Assembly: GCF_036327775.1 (NCBI RefSeq)
Contig: NZ_CP109598.1
Span: 496,001 to 560,000 of the forward strand
Direction of reading: 5' to 3'
DNA from: Streptomyces sp. NBC_01498
Lineage (GTDB): Bacteria; Actinomycetota; Actinomycetes; Streptomycetales; Streptomycetaceae
Length of the DNA stretch: 64,000 nt
The notes under the pieces are model-generated. The model worked only from the letters and a program-made list of their open reading frames with translations, did no database searches and was not told the origin of the DNA. The stretch's first letter is position 1. Every line of letters begins with the position of its first letter. Positions 42,939-51,528 of the stretch are shown piece by piece. Position numbers and translations under genes: made by a program.

Positions 42939-43544
42939 ATGACAGCGGGCAACTCCATCGACCGACTCAACGACGACGACTACCCCGCCTACACCATGGG
43001 CCGGGCCGCCGAGATCCTCGGCGCCACCCCCGCCTTTCTCCGCGCCATCGGCGAAGCCCGCGTCATCACCCCGCTGCGCTCCGAGGGCGGACACCGCCGC
43101 TACTCCCGGTACCAGCTGAAGATCGCCGCCCGAGTCCGCGAACTCGTCGACCAGGGCACCCCCGTCGAGGCCGCCTGCCGCATCGTCATCCTCGAGGATC
43201 AGCTCGACGAAGCACAGCGCATCAACGAAGAACTCCGCAACTCACCCTTGACCGCACGCCGGACGCCTGACAGAGCGGTCCCGCGTTCCGCGACCGCGCC
43301 CGTTCTACGGGCACCGATGTCCGAGGGCCACACGGGTGACCCGGCCGAGGGTGGTGACGGCCGTCGCCTTGCCCCGACGGCCATGTTCACTTCGGTGGCC
43401 GCCCGTTCTGAAACGGTCTCCGGTAGCCTCCGCCCTGGGCCGGGCCGCACGGAAGCGGCCCGGCCGCGGAGCTTCGCCCCATGCGCGTCCGGGCCACTCC
43501 GAGCTCCCACCGGGTCCTCGGCGATCTCATCCTTGGGCAGGTAG
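42939..43544 (+). CDS. MerR-family regulator with abnormal C-terminal extension
   Basis: Residues about 15-100 form a MerR domain typical of Streptomyces: YPAYTMGRAAEILGATPAFL, ITPLRSEGGHRRYSRYQL, VDQGTPVEAACRIVILEDQL and ALRINEEL-type ending (AQRINEELRNS). Members usually stop soon after this point, near 110-120 residues. Here the frame runs another 100 residues of Ala/Pro/Arg-rich, unstructured sequence. This extension reads antisense to a sigma-factor remnant on the other strand, so a deletion or indel has probably fused the MerR gene to unrelated sequence. GAGAGG lies about 6 nt before the ATG. DNA binding by the N-terminal part should be intact. Confidence 0.85.
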   Translation: MTAGNSIDRLNDDDYPAYTMGRAAEILGATPAFLRAIGEARVITPLRSEGGHRRYSRYQLKIAARVRELVDQGTPVEAACRIVILEDQLDEAQRINEELRNSPLTARRTPDRAVPRSATAPVLRAPMSEGHTGDPAEGGDGRRLAPTAMFTSVAARSETVSGSLRPGPGRTEAARPRSFAPCASGPLRAPTGSSAISSLGR

Positions 43545-43702
43545 AGGCGGTCGGCGAGTTCACCGGCGAACAGGTTCCTGCCGAGACGGGCACTCAGTTC
43601 GTCGCAGGCCCGGGTGATGTCGCCGGTCAGCTCCCGCAGCCGGCGAGGCACGAGCGCCGCCCAGGTGGTGTCGCGGAAATGCCGCCTCGTCTCGCGGAAA
43701 AA
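43505..43702 (-). pseudogene. Fragment of a SigB/SigF-type sigma factor gene
   Basis: Minus-strand translation gives RETRRHFRDTTWAALVPRRL, then RELTGDITRACDELSARLGR and FAGELADRLYLPKDEIAED. This matches region 3 of the SigF/SigB family (RHFRDTTW..VPRRLQEL..). Flanking sequence in the same frame shows no sigma-factor similarity, so only about 65 codons survive. Stress sigma factors of this type are often near MerR or anti-sigma genes. The fragment is opposite the abnormal MerR tail. Confidence 0.75.
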
Positions 43703-43731
43703 TGCGGTGGGCGCGGGGTGGGCACCGTCCG

Positions 43732-44883
43732 TCAGCGGACGCCGCGGGTGGGCGGAACACGGGACCCGGGTGTTTCCCACGAGTCGGCGGGCCCGTCGGC
43801 GCCGCCCTGGTGCGGCAGTACGCCGGTGGCCGGTGATCCGTCCCCTGTGGGCTTCGTGGGTCGAGAGGGTTCACGCCTGGAGCCGATCCCGAGGTACTGG
43901 AGTGTGCCCCGCAGCGCTTGCGCGCAGAGACGCCGCAGCGCGAGATAGAAGCGGTCGGGCAGGAAGACCAGGTCCGCGACGATCATCGCACCGGAGAACA
44001 GCGGCAGCCCCATCAGTACCGCGATCCCCAGATGCATGCCCAGCATCATCGCCAGGACGGGGTACTTGAGCCTGCCGAACAGCACGAACGGGAACGCGAC
44101 CTGGAGCAGCACCGTCGCGTAGGCGGTGATCGCGAGCAGTACCGTCTGCTCGTCCGCGATCCGGGAGAGCTCGGGCCAGGGCCGGAAGAGATCGAGGTTC
44201 AGTACGTAGTGCATGGCGGTCCCGCCGCCCCACGTACCGCCCTGCACCTTGTAGAGGCCCGCCGACCCGTAGAGGAAACAGACCTGGACGGCGATGACGA
44301 TCAGTCCGCAGTTGTGCAGCACCGTGACCAGCGTGGTCCGCGCCTGACGCAGTTGACCCGGCGGTTTCCTCGTACGGCCGTCGTCGGCCGCCGTGTGGCG
44401 GGCCGCGCGGCGGGCGTCCAGCGACCAGCGCCGGCCGCAGGCGGTGAGCACGAGGTAGAAGACCATCAGCAGGATCAGGTTGTCGCCGCCGTCCGTCATG
44501 AAGATGGACCGGGCGTGGAACGAGGCCACGAGAAGGGCGAAGAGGATGGAGATCGCGCGGGTCCGCCAGCCGAGGGCGAACAGCGCGGCGGTGACGACGG
44601 CGAGCGCGTAGCAGAGCTCGAAGTACGTACGGCTCTCCGACAGGGAGAGGATGCTGGCCCAGCCGGTCTGCTCGTAGAGCTGTGCCGCCAGTCCAGGGGT
44701 CCAGGGTGAGCCGGGCCCCCAGATCTCGTCGCGGTGCGGGAACTCCCTGAGGAGGAAGCCCAGATAGAGCAGGCCGTAGCCGATGCGCAGCACGGCCGCG
44801 GCGTACAGGGAGATCGGCTGTTCCGTCAGCAGGGCGTACAGGTGCCTGCCCCGTGCGCGTGGGGAGAGCTGTTCAGTTGCCAT
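43732..44883 (-). CDS. HTTM-domain membrane protein
   Basis: The 383-residue product has several transmembrane helices and the HTTM pattern: LYAAAVLRIGYGLLYLGFLL near residue 27, FALGWRTRAISILFALLVAS, LFMTDGGDN-like IFMTDGGDNLILLMVFYLVL and LYKVQGGTWGGGTAMHYVLN. HTTM is the four-helix membrane module also found in vitamin-K-dependent gamma-carboxylases; bacterial members are poorly characterised. The ATG overlaps the DUF5819 stop by 11 bp, so the two are translated together. Confidence 0.9.
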   Translation of the reverse strand: MATEQLSPRARGRHLYALLTEQPISLYAAAVLRIGYGLLYLGFLLREFPHRDEIWGPGSPWTPGLAAQLYEQTGWASILSLSESRTYFELCYALAVVTAALFALGWRTRAISILFALLVASFHARSIFMTDGGDNLILLMVFYLVLTACGRRWSLDARRAARHTAADDGRTRKPPGQLRQARTTLVTVLHNCGLIVIAVQVCFLYGSAGLYKVQGGTWGGGTAMHYVLNLDLFRPWPELSRIADEQTVLLAITAYATVLLQVAFPFVLFGRLKYPVLAMMLGMHLGIAVLMGLPLFSGAMIVADLVFLPDRFYLALRRLCAQALRGTLQYLGIGSRREPSRPTKPTGDGSPATGVLPHQGGADGPADSWETPGSRVPPTRGVR

Positions 44884-45670
44884 CGGGGGTCACCTTCCAC
44901 CAGGGCAGCAGCCGGGTCTCGGCGGGTTTCGGCGGCGCCTGTGCCGTGGTCGTGGCGTTCGTGCGCGGGGCGGTGACGGGCACGGTGACCACCCGGAGCT
45001 GGATATGGGCGATGCGCTCGCCCGAGCGGTCGTCGGCGTGCTCGGTCATGCGGGCCACCGCGATGTTGCGCAGATACTTCTGGAGCATCACGGCGCGTTC
45101 CGAGCGCGGCTCGTCGCTGCCTCCGTGCAGTTCGAGGTACGACGTCCAGGCCCGGCGCAGTTCGTTCTGCGCGGTGTGACTGGGGAACGGGCTGTGCTCG
45201 ACCGCCGTGTGGTCCACGGCCGAGAGGTCGAACCACTGGCTCACCCGGACCGTCCCGTCGGCCTCCGTGTGGGCCGAGCGCGCGGAGATCCGCCGGTTGA
45301 CGGAATCCGGATCAGGGGCGAAGAGCTTCCAGTTCTGCTCGAAGAGCGGATAGACCCAGGCGTTGATCTGCGCGCTGTAACGCTGGGAGACGGCGTTGGA
45401 GGGTGCGATGTGGAGGAAAACCAGCACCGCGTGGGTCAGCACGGCCGTCAGGCAGAGGCATACGATCGTGCGGATTCCCGCTCTCAGTACGCGGGACATG
45501 ACCGGCACGTCCGCGGCATCGGGTTCACCGTCCCTCAGTGAGAACGGTCTTTCAGCCCTGTCGACCGCTACTGCTCCCGCCGATTTCACCGGCTCCGACG
45601 ATTCAACCGAATCGACCGATTCCACCGAATCAATTCTGCCCGGCACCGGCACCCACCCTGTCTTTTTCAT
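44873..45670 (-). CDS. DUF5819 family protein (HTTM partner)
   Basis: The 265-residue product has a Ser/Val/Asp-rich cytoplasmic N terminus (about 1-58), one transmembrane helix (about 62-86, IRTIVCLCLTAVLTHAVLVF) and an external domain with the DUF5819 landmarks AWVYPLFEQNWKLFAPDPDS and RVSQWFDLSAVDH. The domain commonly accompanies HTTM proteins, so the pair probably forms a membrane complex. ATG start at 45670. The N-terminal Ser/Val/Asp repeat is encoded by a short tandem repeat. Confidence 0.88.
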   Translation of the reverse strand: MKKTGWVPVPGRIDSVESVDSVESSEPVKSAGAVAVDRAERPFSLRDGEPDAADVPVMSRVLRAGIRTIVCLCLTAVLTHAVLVFLHIAPSNAVSQRYSAQINAWVYPLFEQNWKLFAPDPDSVNRRISARSAHTEADGTVRVSQWFDLSAVDHTAVEHSPFPSHTAQNELRRAWTSYLELHGGSDEPRSERAVMLQKYLRNIAVARMTEHADDRSGERIAHIQLRVVTVPVTAPRTNATTTAQAPPKPAETRLLPWWKVTPDGN

Positions 45671-45712
45671 ATCAGCTACTCACGCCCGGAATTCTCGCGG
45701 GGGATTTCTTGT

Positions 45713-45753
45713 GCGCCGCGCGGCGGAACCGGAGTGGTTCCGCCGCGCGGCGC
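45713..45753. terminator. Strong hairpin terminator
   Basis: A perfect 18-bp stem (45713-45730 with 45736-45753) has a GGAGT loop. It lies between the ice-binding-like gene and the DUF5819 gene, so the two are probably separate transcripts. Confidence 0.85.
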
Positions 45754-45771
45754 GATCCCTGGCCGGCTTGG

Positions 45772-47028
45772 TCAGGCCAGGTGCTCGGGCTTGTCGCCGT
45801 AGCCGCCGTGCTCGGGCTTGTCGCCGTAGCCACCGTGCTCCGGCGGCTTGTCGCCGTAGCCGCCCTCGTCGTGGCCGTAGCCGTGGTCGGGCTTCCCCGG
45901 GGGCTTCCCGCCGTGGCCGCCGCCGGTGTGACCGCCGTGACCGCCGCCGTTGCCGCCGGTGATGTTGCCGCCGGTGGTGTTGCCGACCGTGTTGCCGCTG
46001 GTGTTACCGGTCGTGTTGCCGGAGATGACGCCGCCGGAGGGCCCGCCGGTCGTGCCGCCTGTCGGGCCGCCCGTGGTGCCGCCGGTCACGACGCCGCCGA
46101 GGACGCCGCCCAGCACTCCGCCGGTGGTCGTACCGGTCGTCGCGCCCCCGAGCACACCGCCGAGGACGCCGCCGAGGACGCTGCCCGTGGTGCCGGTGGT
46201 CGTACCGGTCGTGGTGCCCGTGGTGGTACCGGTCGTCGTGCCCGTGGTCGTACCGGTCGTCGTACCGGATGTGGTGCCGCCCGCGCAGGTGGAACGGGTG
46301 ATCCGGTTGGTGTCCAGGGTCACCGAGCCGTTACGCGCCAGGGCGCGCCCGTCGATGGTCGCCCCGGTCGTGGCACTGATCGAGGTCAGGGCCAGGATGT
46401 TGCCGACGAACGTCGAGTTGGTGCCCAGGGTGGCCGAACTGCCGATCTCCCAGAACACATTGCACGCCTGCGCGCCGTTGATGAGCGCGACCCGGCTGGC
46501 GGAGGCCGTCGTCAGCCCGGAGCCGACCTGGAAGACCCAGACGGAGTTGGGGTTGCCCTGCGCGTCGAGGGTGAGGGTGCCGGTCAGACCGAGCGTCGAC
46601 GAGGCGGTGTAGACACCGGGAACGAGCGTCAGGCCGCCCGCGTCCGGCGGCAGTACCGCGTCCGTGGCCTGTCCGGCGGCGTTGTTGAACGCGGTCACCA
46701 GGTCGGCCTTGGCCTGGAGGGCCACCGCGTCGGCGGAGTGCTGGGCGCCGTTGACCAGACCGGGCGGGAATCCGCTGATCGCCGTTCCGGGGCTCACCCC
46801 GATGTCGCCGGTGATGACCGAGGGGCCGGTGTTGGTGATCGACTCTCCGGCCAGAACGGCGAAGGCGTCGGCCGTACCGAGCGGAACCGGTGTGGCGATG
46901 GCGAGCGCCTGGGTCGGCGTCACCGCGACCATGGCAGCGGCGACCGTCGTCGTGAGCACGGCGGTGAACCATCCGGAAATGGATCGTTGTCGAGCCGCGC
47001 CAAGGGTATTGAGCTTCATCGAGACCAT
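45772..47028 (-). CDS. DUF3494 (ice-binding-like) secreted protein with repetitive tail
   Basis: The 418-residue product has a signal peptide (about 14-46) and a DUF3494 beta-helix domain (about 47-255: LGTADAFAVLAGESITNTGP, VITGDIGVSPGTAISGFPPG, WVFQVGSGLTTASASRVALI, GNILALTSISATTGATIDGR). The DUF3494 fold binds ice or surfaces in many bacteria. The C-terminal 160 residues are low-complexity: Thr/Gly repeats (TTTG units), LGGVLGG units, Gly/His segments and HGGYGDKPE repeats. No cell-wall anchor signal is visible. ATG 47028 is chosen over nearby ATGs by signal-peptide position; ribosome-site support is weak. An adhesin-like or surface role is as likely as ice binding. Confidence 0.85.
   Translation of the reverse strand: MVSMKLNTLGAARQRSISGWFTAVLTTTVAAAMVAVTPTQALAIATPVPLGTADAFAVLAGESITNTGPSVITGDIGVSPGTAISGFPPGLVNGAQHSADAVALQAKADLVTAFNNAAGQATDAVLPPDAGGLTLVPGVYTASSTLGLTGTLTLDAQGNPNSVWVFQVGSGLTTASASRVALINGAQACNVFWEIGSSATLGTNSTFVGNILALTSISATTGATIDGRALARNGSVTLDTNRITRSTCAGGTTSGTTTGTTTGTTTGTTTGTTTGTTTGTTGSVLGGVLGGVLGGATTGTTTGGVLGGVLGGVVTGGTTGGPTGGTTGGPSGGVISGNTTGNTSGNTVGNTTGGNITGGNGGGHGGHTGGGHGGKPPGKPDHGYGHDEGGYGDKPPEHGGYGDKPEHGGYGDKPEHLA
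46140..46280 (-). repeat. Short tandem repeats coding the Thr/Gly and Gly/Val/Leu tail
   Basis: Within the ice-binding-like gene a 12-bp unit (coding TTTG) recurs about six times near 46195-46270, flanked by LGGVLGG-coding units. These arrays are prone to slippage and probably vary in copy number between strains. Confidence 0.7.
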
Positions 47029-47399
47029 TTCTGTGGGGATACGGGGGCCTGCCGGGCCGCTACCGATCGCCCGGAAAACCTTCATTCTGTCGCGGGCAGA
47101 GTAAGCATTGATTTCCTTCCGACGGAAATAGACACAGCCGAGTTCCAACGAGTTTCATTTTCAATATTGTGAGAATATTCCACACACACGCGAATCCGAG
47201 GAAATCCCCGAGGTTTTGATTTGGGCGAAAAATTTCGAGCAAGTCTCTGCCACGCCGCCGATCCCACGATCTGAACGCGACGTCCGGTGACTCGACCGGC
47301 GGCGTGAGGCTCGTCCAGCTCTCGCCGTCCCGCAGGCTGGCCGCTGTCACCCTCTCCCGGCGGGAGGGCCGGCCGGTGACGAGGTTGTCTCCTGGGCGT
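47029..47399. other. Intergenic region, lower GC, promoter of ice-binding-like gene
   Basis: Sequence around 47100-47240 is clearly less GC-rich (CAATATTG-type stretches near 47160) and probably holds the promoter of the ice-binding-like gene. No gene is supported. Confidence 0.45.
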
Positions 47400-48321
47400 C
47401 CTGCGAGGATGAGCGCGTGGCGGATCCGGCTGGGCGGAGATCTGGGCCGATCTGGCCCAAGCAACAGGACGAAGCGTTCCCGCTGACGGAGAGCGGTCGC
47501 ACCCGCCCGTGGCAGAGGCGCGACCTGCACCTGCACTCCATGGCCACTGTGTTGTCGTCCCTCATGGCCGAGGGCTAGCAGGACATGGGTGATTCGCGCA
47601 CCGCCGTGACGCAGGCGCGCACCGCCGGCTTCTGCGCCCGCCAGTCCGAGCACCCGGGGCTCATCGCCCTGGTCGACGGACTCCAGTCGTTCATCTCCTA
47701 CTGGGCGAACAGGCCGGAGGACGCGCTCCACTACGCGCGGAAGGGTACGTAGGAAGACTCCGGCGTGCGGGGGACGGTGTCCGTCTGGCTCCCGGGTTTG
47801 GAGGCCGGAGCGGCGGCCCTGCTCGGTGACGAAAGCACCGTCCGCGCGGCCAACGAGCGGGCGGAGACTCCGCGGGAGCGGGTCGTGCACAACGACCTCG
47901 ACGCCCTGGGCGGCTTGTTCACCTGTCCGGAGGCCAAGCAGAGTTACTACACGGTCGAGTCGGCCGTACTGCTCGGCCGTGCAGACGCGCAGATCGCGGC
48001 CGCTCCTCGGCCGAGGCCGAGGAGACGGTGAAGCGATTCAGCGACCCCGAATTCCCGGGCTGGGCCTTCGGGGACCTGGCCGGCTCTCAGTGCAACCTCG
48101 CTCTGGTCCGCCTCTTCGCCGACAATCGGGACGGAGCTGCCGAGGCCGTTCGGCCCGTTCTCGACCTCTCCCCCGGCCACCGGAACAACGGCATCGCCGT
48201 CTCGGCCGAACGTGTCCGGGACGCCCTCGTCGGCGGCGCCGCGCGCGACGCCGCCGTGGCACGGGACCTGAGCACGGAGATCTCCATGTTCCAGCCCGTA
48301 CGACCGGCACTTCTGCGCTAG
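47400..48321 (+). pseudogene. Decayed XRE/TPR-type transcriptional regulator
   Basis: Pieces of one long gene are visible on the plus strand but interrupted. They include QRRDLHLHSMATVLSSLMAE then an in-frame TAG (47577), MGDSRTAVTQARTAGFCARQ to ALHYARKGT then a TAG (about 47751), and SVWLPGLEAGAAALLGDEST to SAVLLGRADAQIAA. After a frameshift near 48010 the reading resumes with DPEFPGWAFGDLAGSQCNLA to the stop. The pattern matches the C-terminal TPR region of large XRE-family regulators of Streptomyces. The final stop codon coincides with the left end of an IS element. Confidence 0.75.
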
Positions 48322-48337
48322 GAGTTGTCTTCAAATG

Positions 48338-48852
48338 TCACGCCCACATCAGGAGCGAGGCGAGGGTGACGGCTGCTTGGTAGGACTCGGCGGTCTTGTC
48401 GTAGCGGGTGGCGATGCCTCGCCATTGCTTCAAGCGGTTGAAGCATCGTTCGACCGTGTTGCGCTGCTTGTAGAGGTGTTTGTCGAAGGCCGGCGGTCGT
48501 CCGCCGCGGCTGCCGCGCCGGAGCCGGTTGCGGATCTGGTCGGCCCGTTCCGGGATGGTGTGGCTGACGCCCCGCCGCCTGAGCCAGGCCCGGATGGCCT
48601 TGGAGCTGTAGCCCTTGTCGCCCAAGAGGTGGTCGGGCCGGTTCCGTGGCCGTCCCGGGCCGAGGCGGGGCACCCGTATCGCGTCCATCACGGCCGTGAA
48701 CTGGGTGCAGTCGTTGGTGTTCCCGCCGGTGACAGTGAAGGCGAGCGGACGCCCCATGGCATCGCACGCCAGATGGATCTTGCTGGTCAGGCCACCTCTG
48801 GAGCGTCCGAGTGCGGGGCCGCGGAGCCCCCTTTTCGCGCCCCGGCGGCGTG
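48338..48852 (-). CDS. IS5-family transposase, C-terminal part (OrfB)
   Basis: The second transposase frame (about 170 codons) includes SRGGLTSKIHLACDAMGRPL, LLGDKGYSSKAIRAWLRRRG (catalytic Asp) and RNTVERCFNRLKQWRGIATR (catalytic Glu). Together with the first frame it gives a DDE transposase. It is expected to be expressed as a -1 frameshift product with OrfA at the A4G5 run (48827-48835). It has no independent, well-placed ribosome site that I can support. Confidence 0.9.
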
Positions 48853-49188
48853 CTGGTGGGCGCGGACGATGGTGGAGTCGACCGACACGAGCCAGTCGAT
48901 GTCCCCGTCGGCGTCCGCCCGGCACTGGGCGGCTCGGAGCATCCGCTCAAACGTGCCGTCCAGTGCCCACCGGCGGAACCGGGTGTGCAGCGTGGCCCAC
49001 GGACCGTACCGCTCGGGCACGTCACGCCAAGCGGTCCCGGTGCGGAACTTCCACACGATCCCGTTGAGCACCGTGCGGTCGTCCAACCGCTTCCTGCCCC
49101 GCAACGACTCAGGCAGCAGCGGCCGGACGAACTCCCACTCGGCATCCGACAGTTCATGACGACGTATCACCCAACCATGATCCACCAC
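48787..49188 (-). CDS. IS5-family transposase, N-terminal part (OrfA)
   Basis: The 133-residue product carries the DUF4096-type N-terminal domain: RRHELSDAEWEFVRPLLPES, DDRTVLNGIVWKFRTGTAWR, then DWLVSVDSTIVRAHQHAAGA with the first catalytic Asp. It starts at GTG just inside the right terminal repeat. The frame stops at 48787 after overlapping OrfB by about 65 bp. Ribosomes shifting -1 at the A4G5 run would make the full transposase. Confidence 0.9.
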   Translation of the reverse strand: MVDHGWVIRRHELSDAEWEFVRPLLPESLRGRKRLDDRTVLNGIVWKFRTGTAWRDVPERYGPWATLHTRFRRWALDGTFERMLRAAQCRADADGDIDWLVSVDSTIVRAHQHAAGARKGGSAAPHSDAPEVA

Positions 49189-49240
49189 TCAAGATCATTT
49201 GAAGACACGCCCTAGAAAGCTGCGGGCACAGTCCGGTGGC

Positions 49241-49832
49241 ATGTGGCCGGTCAGCCGCACAGCCCCGCGCCTGGAACTCCGCGAGTTCACCACCGAGGAC
49301 GCTGACGCCGTCTTCGCGATCTACGGAAGCGACGAAGCGACGGAGCACCTGTCGTTCGAGCCGCGCTCCCGCGACGAGGTCGGGCAGATCCTCGAACGCT
49401 CCGTCGCATCGGCTGCCGCCGTGCCGCGCGTCGAATTCGCCCTTGCGGTGGTGGAGCGCGACGGGGGTGAACTGATCGGGTTCGCACGCCTCGCGACAGA
49501 TCCACACCAACAGCGCGCCGCCACGATCGGCTTCGCGCTGCGCCCGGACCGGTCGGGCATCGGCTACGGCGTCGAGACCGTGCGTCTCCCTCTCAGGCTC
49601 GGATTCAACGAGTTGGGCCCCTACCGGATACGGGGCGCACGCTCGGCGCTCAACTCTGCCTCCGCCAGGACCATGGCCAACCGCCGGAATGAAAGAGGAG
49701 TACACGATCCGAGAACACATCCGGAAGAACGGCATATGGCGCGACTCGGTCGCGCAGGCCATCCTCGACCACGAATGGTCCATACGCTCTCCCTCTGAAA
49801 CCGAGCGCATCAGGTTCGCACTGATCAACTGA
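49241..49832 (+). pseudogene. GNAT acetyltransferase gene broken by a single-base frameshift
   Basis: The first part reads as RimJ/RimL-like GNAT: TAPRLELREFTTEDADAVFA, ELIGFARLATDPHQQRAATI and GFALRPDRSGIGYGVETVRL. After MANR (about 49681) the frame should continue with an extra base removed as AGMKEEYTIREHIRKNGIWR DSVAQAILD (spread over 49686-49780), the usual GNAT end. The annotated frame instead runs into an unrelated Arg-rich tail. I therefore call it a pseudogene or a sequencing error. The gene begins just right of the IS element, and its own promoter may be lost. Confidence 0.75.
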
Positions 49833-49836
49833 CAAG

Positions 49837-49869
49837 ACCCCCAGCACGGACTTGCCGCAGACTGGGGGT
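49837..49869 (+). terminator. Hairpin terminator with T-rich tail
   Basis: ACCCCCAG pairs with CTGGGGGT over a 17-nt loop and is followed by TCGTCTCGTTT. It lies directly after the GNAT pseudogene. Confidence 0.7.
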
Positions 49870-50171
49870 TCGTCTCGTTTCCCAGGCCGTGGTTGGCAAA
49901 GCCAGTTGCACCAACACCCCTCGGATAGTGCGCATCTCGTTCAGCGAACACGTCGAACAGCAGGCGAGGAACCGACTGTCAGCGTCCCTGATGGTGCGCA
50001 AGAGACACCACCCACCGCAGCCAGCGCCGACGACCGCGCGAAGCTCATCGAGCCCGTCAGATATCCAGCCGATCACCACGCGCGCTACGCTCGCACGGTG
50101 ACGAACTGCGATCTCGCCGCCGCGGCAGCAAAGAAACTGCAAAGCCCGTACTAACCCGCAGGTCGCGAAGT
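49870..50171 (+). promoter_or_regulatory. CRISPR leader region
   Basis: The 300 bp left of the first repeat is less GC-rich and has no supported gene. The final segment, GCAAAGCCCGTACTAACCC then GCAGGTCGCGAAGT, is immediately adjacent to the first repeat, as expected for a type I-E leader end. Degenerate repeats at the opposite (right) end confirm that the leader is on this side. Confidence 0.7.
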
Positions 50172-51228
50172 GTCCTCCCCGCCCGCGCGGGGGTGTTCCG
50201 AATGTCCAGTGACGAGCCCGTACCCGCCCCCGGTCCTCCCCGCCCGCGCGGGGGTGTTCCGCGAGCCTGGACTGACCGCGCGGGCGAGGAGCCGTCCTCC
50301 CCGCCCGCGCGGGGGTGTTCCAACCCCGTCGCCATCTACATGGACCTCATCCGCGTCCTCCCCGCCCGCGCGGGGGTGTTCCGCAGGTGGCGCCGCCGCT
50401 GGAGCCGGTCGACGAGTCCTCCCCGCCCGCGCGGGGGTGTTCCGCACCAAGCGTAGGTCGTGGTTCTCACGTGTCCGTCCTCCCCGCCCGCGCGGGGGTG
50501 TTCCACCGCCGGCGACCGCCGCCGCATTCCTGTCGACGTCCTCCCCGCCCGCGCGGGGGTGTTCCACCGCCGGCGACCGCCGCCGCATTCCTGTCGACGT
50601 CCTCCCCGCCCGCGCGGGGGTGTTCCGGCGAGGGGGACCGGGCGCGGGCGGTTGAAGTGGTCCTCCCCGCCCGCGCGGGGGTGTTCCGCCTGTGACCGGA
50701 GCCGGGGGCAGTGAGTCGGCGTCCTCCCCGCCCGCGCGGGGGTGTTCCGGACGCGCAGGTCGTGGCCGCGCGCCCGTTCGTGTCCTCCCCGCCCGCGCGG
50801 GGGTGTTCCGGGAGCGGGCTTCGATGCGGAGAGTGTGGACGTGTCCTCCCCGCCCGCGCGGGGGTGTTCCGTGCGGGTGGGCCTCCAGCTCGGGGGTGTC
50901 GACGTCCTCCCCGCCCGCGCGGGGGTGTTCCGAAGAGGACGGCACGGCGGCTTACCGGGCCTGGGTCCTCCCCGCCCGCGCGGGGGTGTTCCGCAGTGCT
51001 GGCCGGACTGCTGACGTTGCAGGAGGTCCTCCCCGCCCGCGCGGGGGTGTTCCGGACTTCCCGTGCTCACCACTACGCTGGCCGACGTCCTCCCCGCCCG
51101 CGCGGGGGTGTTCCACCGCCTCCCCCGGCTACCAGCGGACCCTCGCCGTCCTCCCCGCGCGCGGGGGTGTTCCGTTCGCGGTCGTCCTGGTCCTGGGCGT
51201 ATCCTCCCCGCCCGCGCGGGGAGTGACC
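50172..51228 (+). CRISPR. Type I-E-like CRISPR array, 18 repeats / 17 spacers
   Basis: Sixteen identical 28-nt repeats start every 61 nt from 50172 to 51087, beginning GTCCTCCCCGC, with a GC-rich palindromic centre and ending GGGTGTTCC. Spacers are 33 nt. The 17th repeat (51148-51173) has lost 2 nt. The 18th (51201-51228) differs at its first base and its last eight. The last spacer is short (27 nt). The repeat form is that of actinobacterial subtype I-E. Spacers 6 and 7 (50505-50537, 50566-50598) are identical. No cas gene is present in this window. Confidence 0.97.
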
Positions 51229-51528
51229 AGGGTCGCATCAGGCGCTCCCAGGCGCCTTCGCTTGCCGCCAGCGCGATGGTCTAGCCCGAGGTCAAAATGC
51301 CAGTCGGACGGATGGTCCGGCAGATGACTAGCCATCAGAAAGCCAGCATTCGGTCAGCATTGATCCTGGAAAATCCTGTTTCGGCAGGCCGCACATGGGA
51401 CTCCGCACCCCTCCTCCCGGGACGCTCGGCAGCCCGTTACTCAGGTCCCCGCAGGCCATGTTCGACAGGAGGGGATACCAAGCCTCACGAGGAGTCATAA
51501 CATTCCTTGAGAAGGACAAAAGGCCTGT
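51229..51528. other. Array trailer region, no supported gene
   Basis: About 300 bp of moderate-GC sequence lie between the last degenerate repeat and the pirin gene end. A minus-strand frame of 63 codons (51328-51519) exists but has no recognisable features. Confidence 0.4.

Larger units (their letters stand above)
48321..49212 (-). mobile_element. IS5-family insertion sequence (IS427-like)
   Basis: An 892-bp element with imperfect terminal inverted repeats: left GGAGTTGTCTTCAAATG, right complement GGGCGTGTCTTCAAATG. The flanks read CTA on the left and TAG on the right, so a short TA (or CTAG-overlapping) target duplication is likely. It contains two overlapping transposase frames with a -1 frameshift. 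It separates two decayed genes. Confidence 0.9.

Noticed and set aside
50193..51327. Pro/Arg-rich frames through the CRISPR array (both strands)
   Set aside because: They merely translate the repeats (recurrent PPRPRGGV and EHPRAGGED units) and are not genes.
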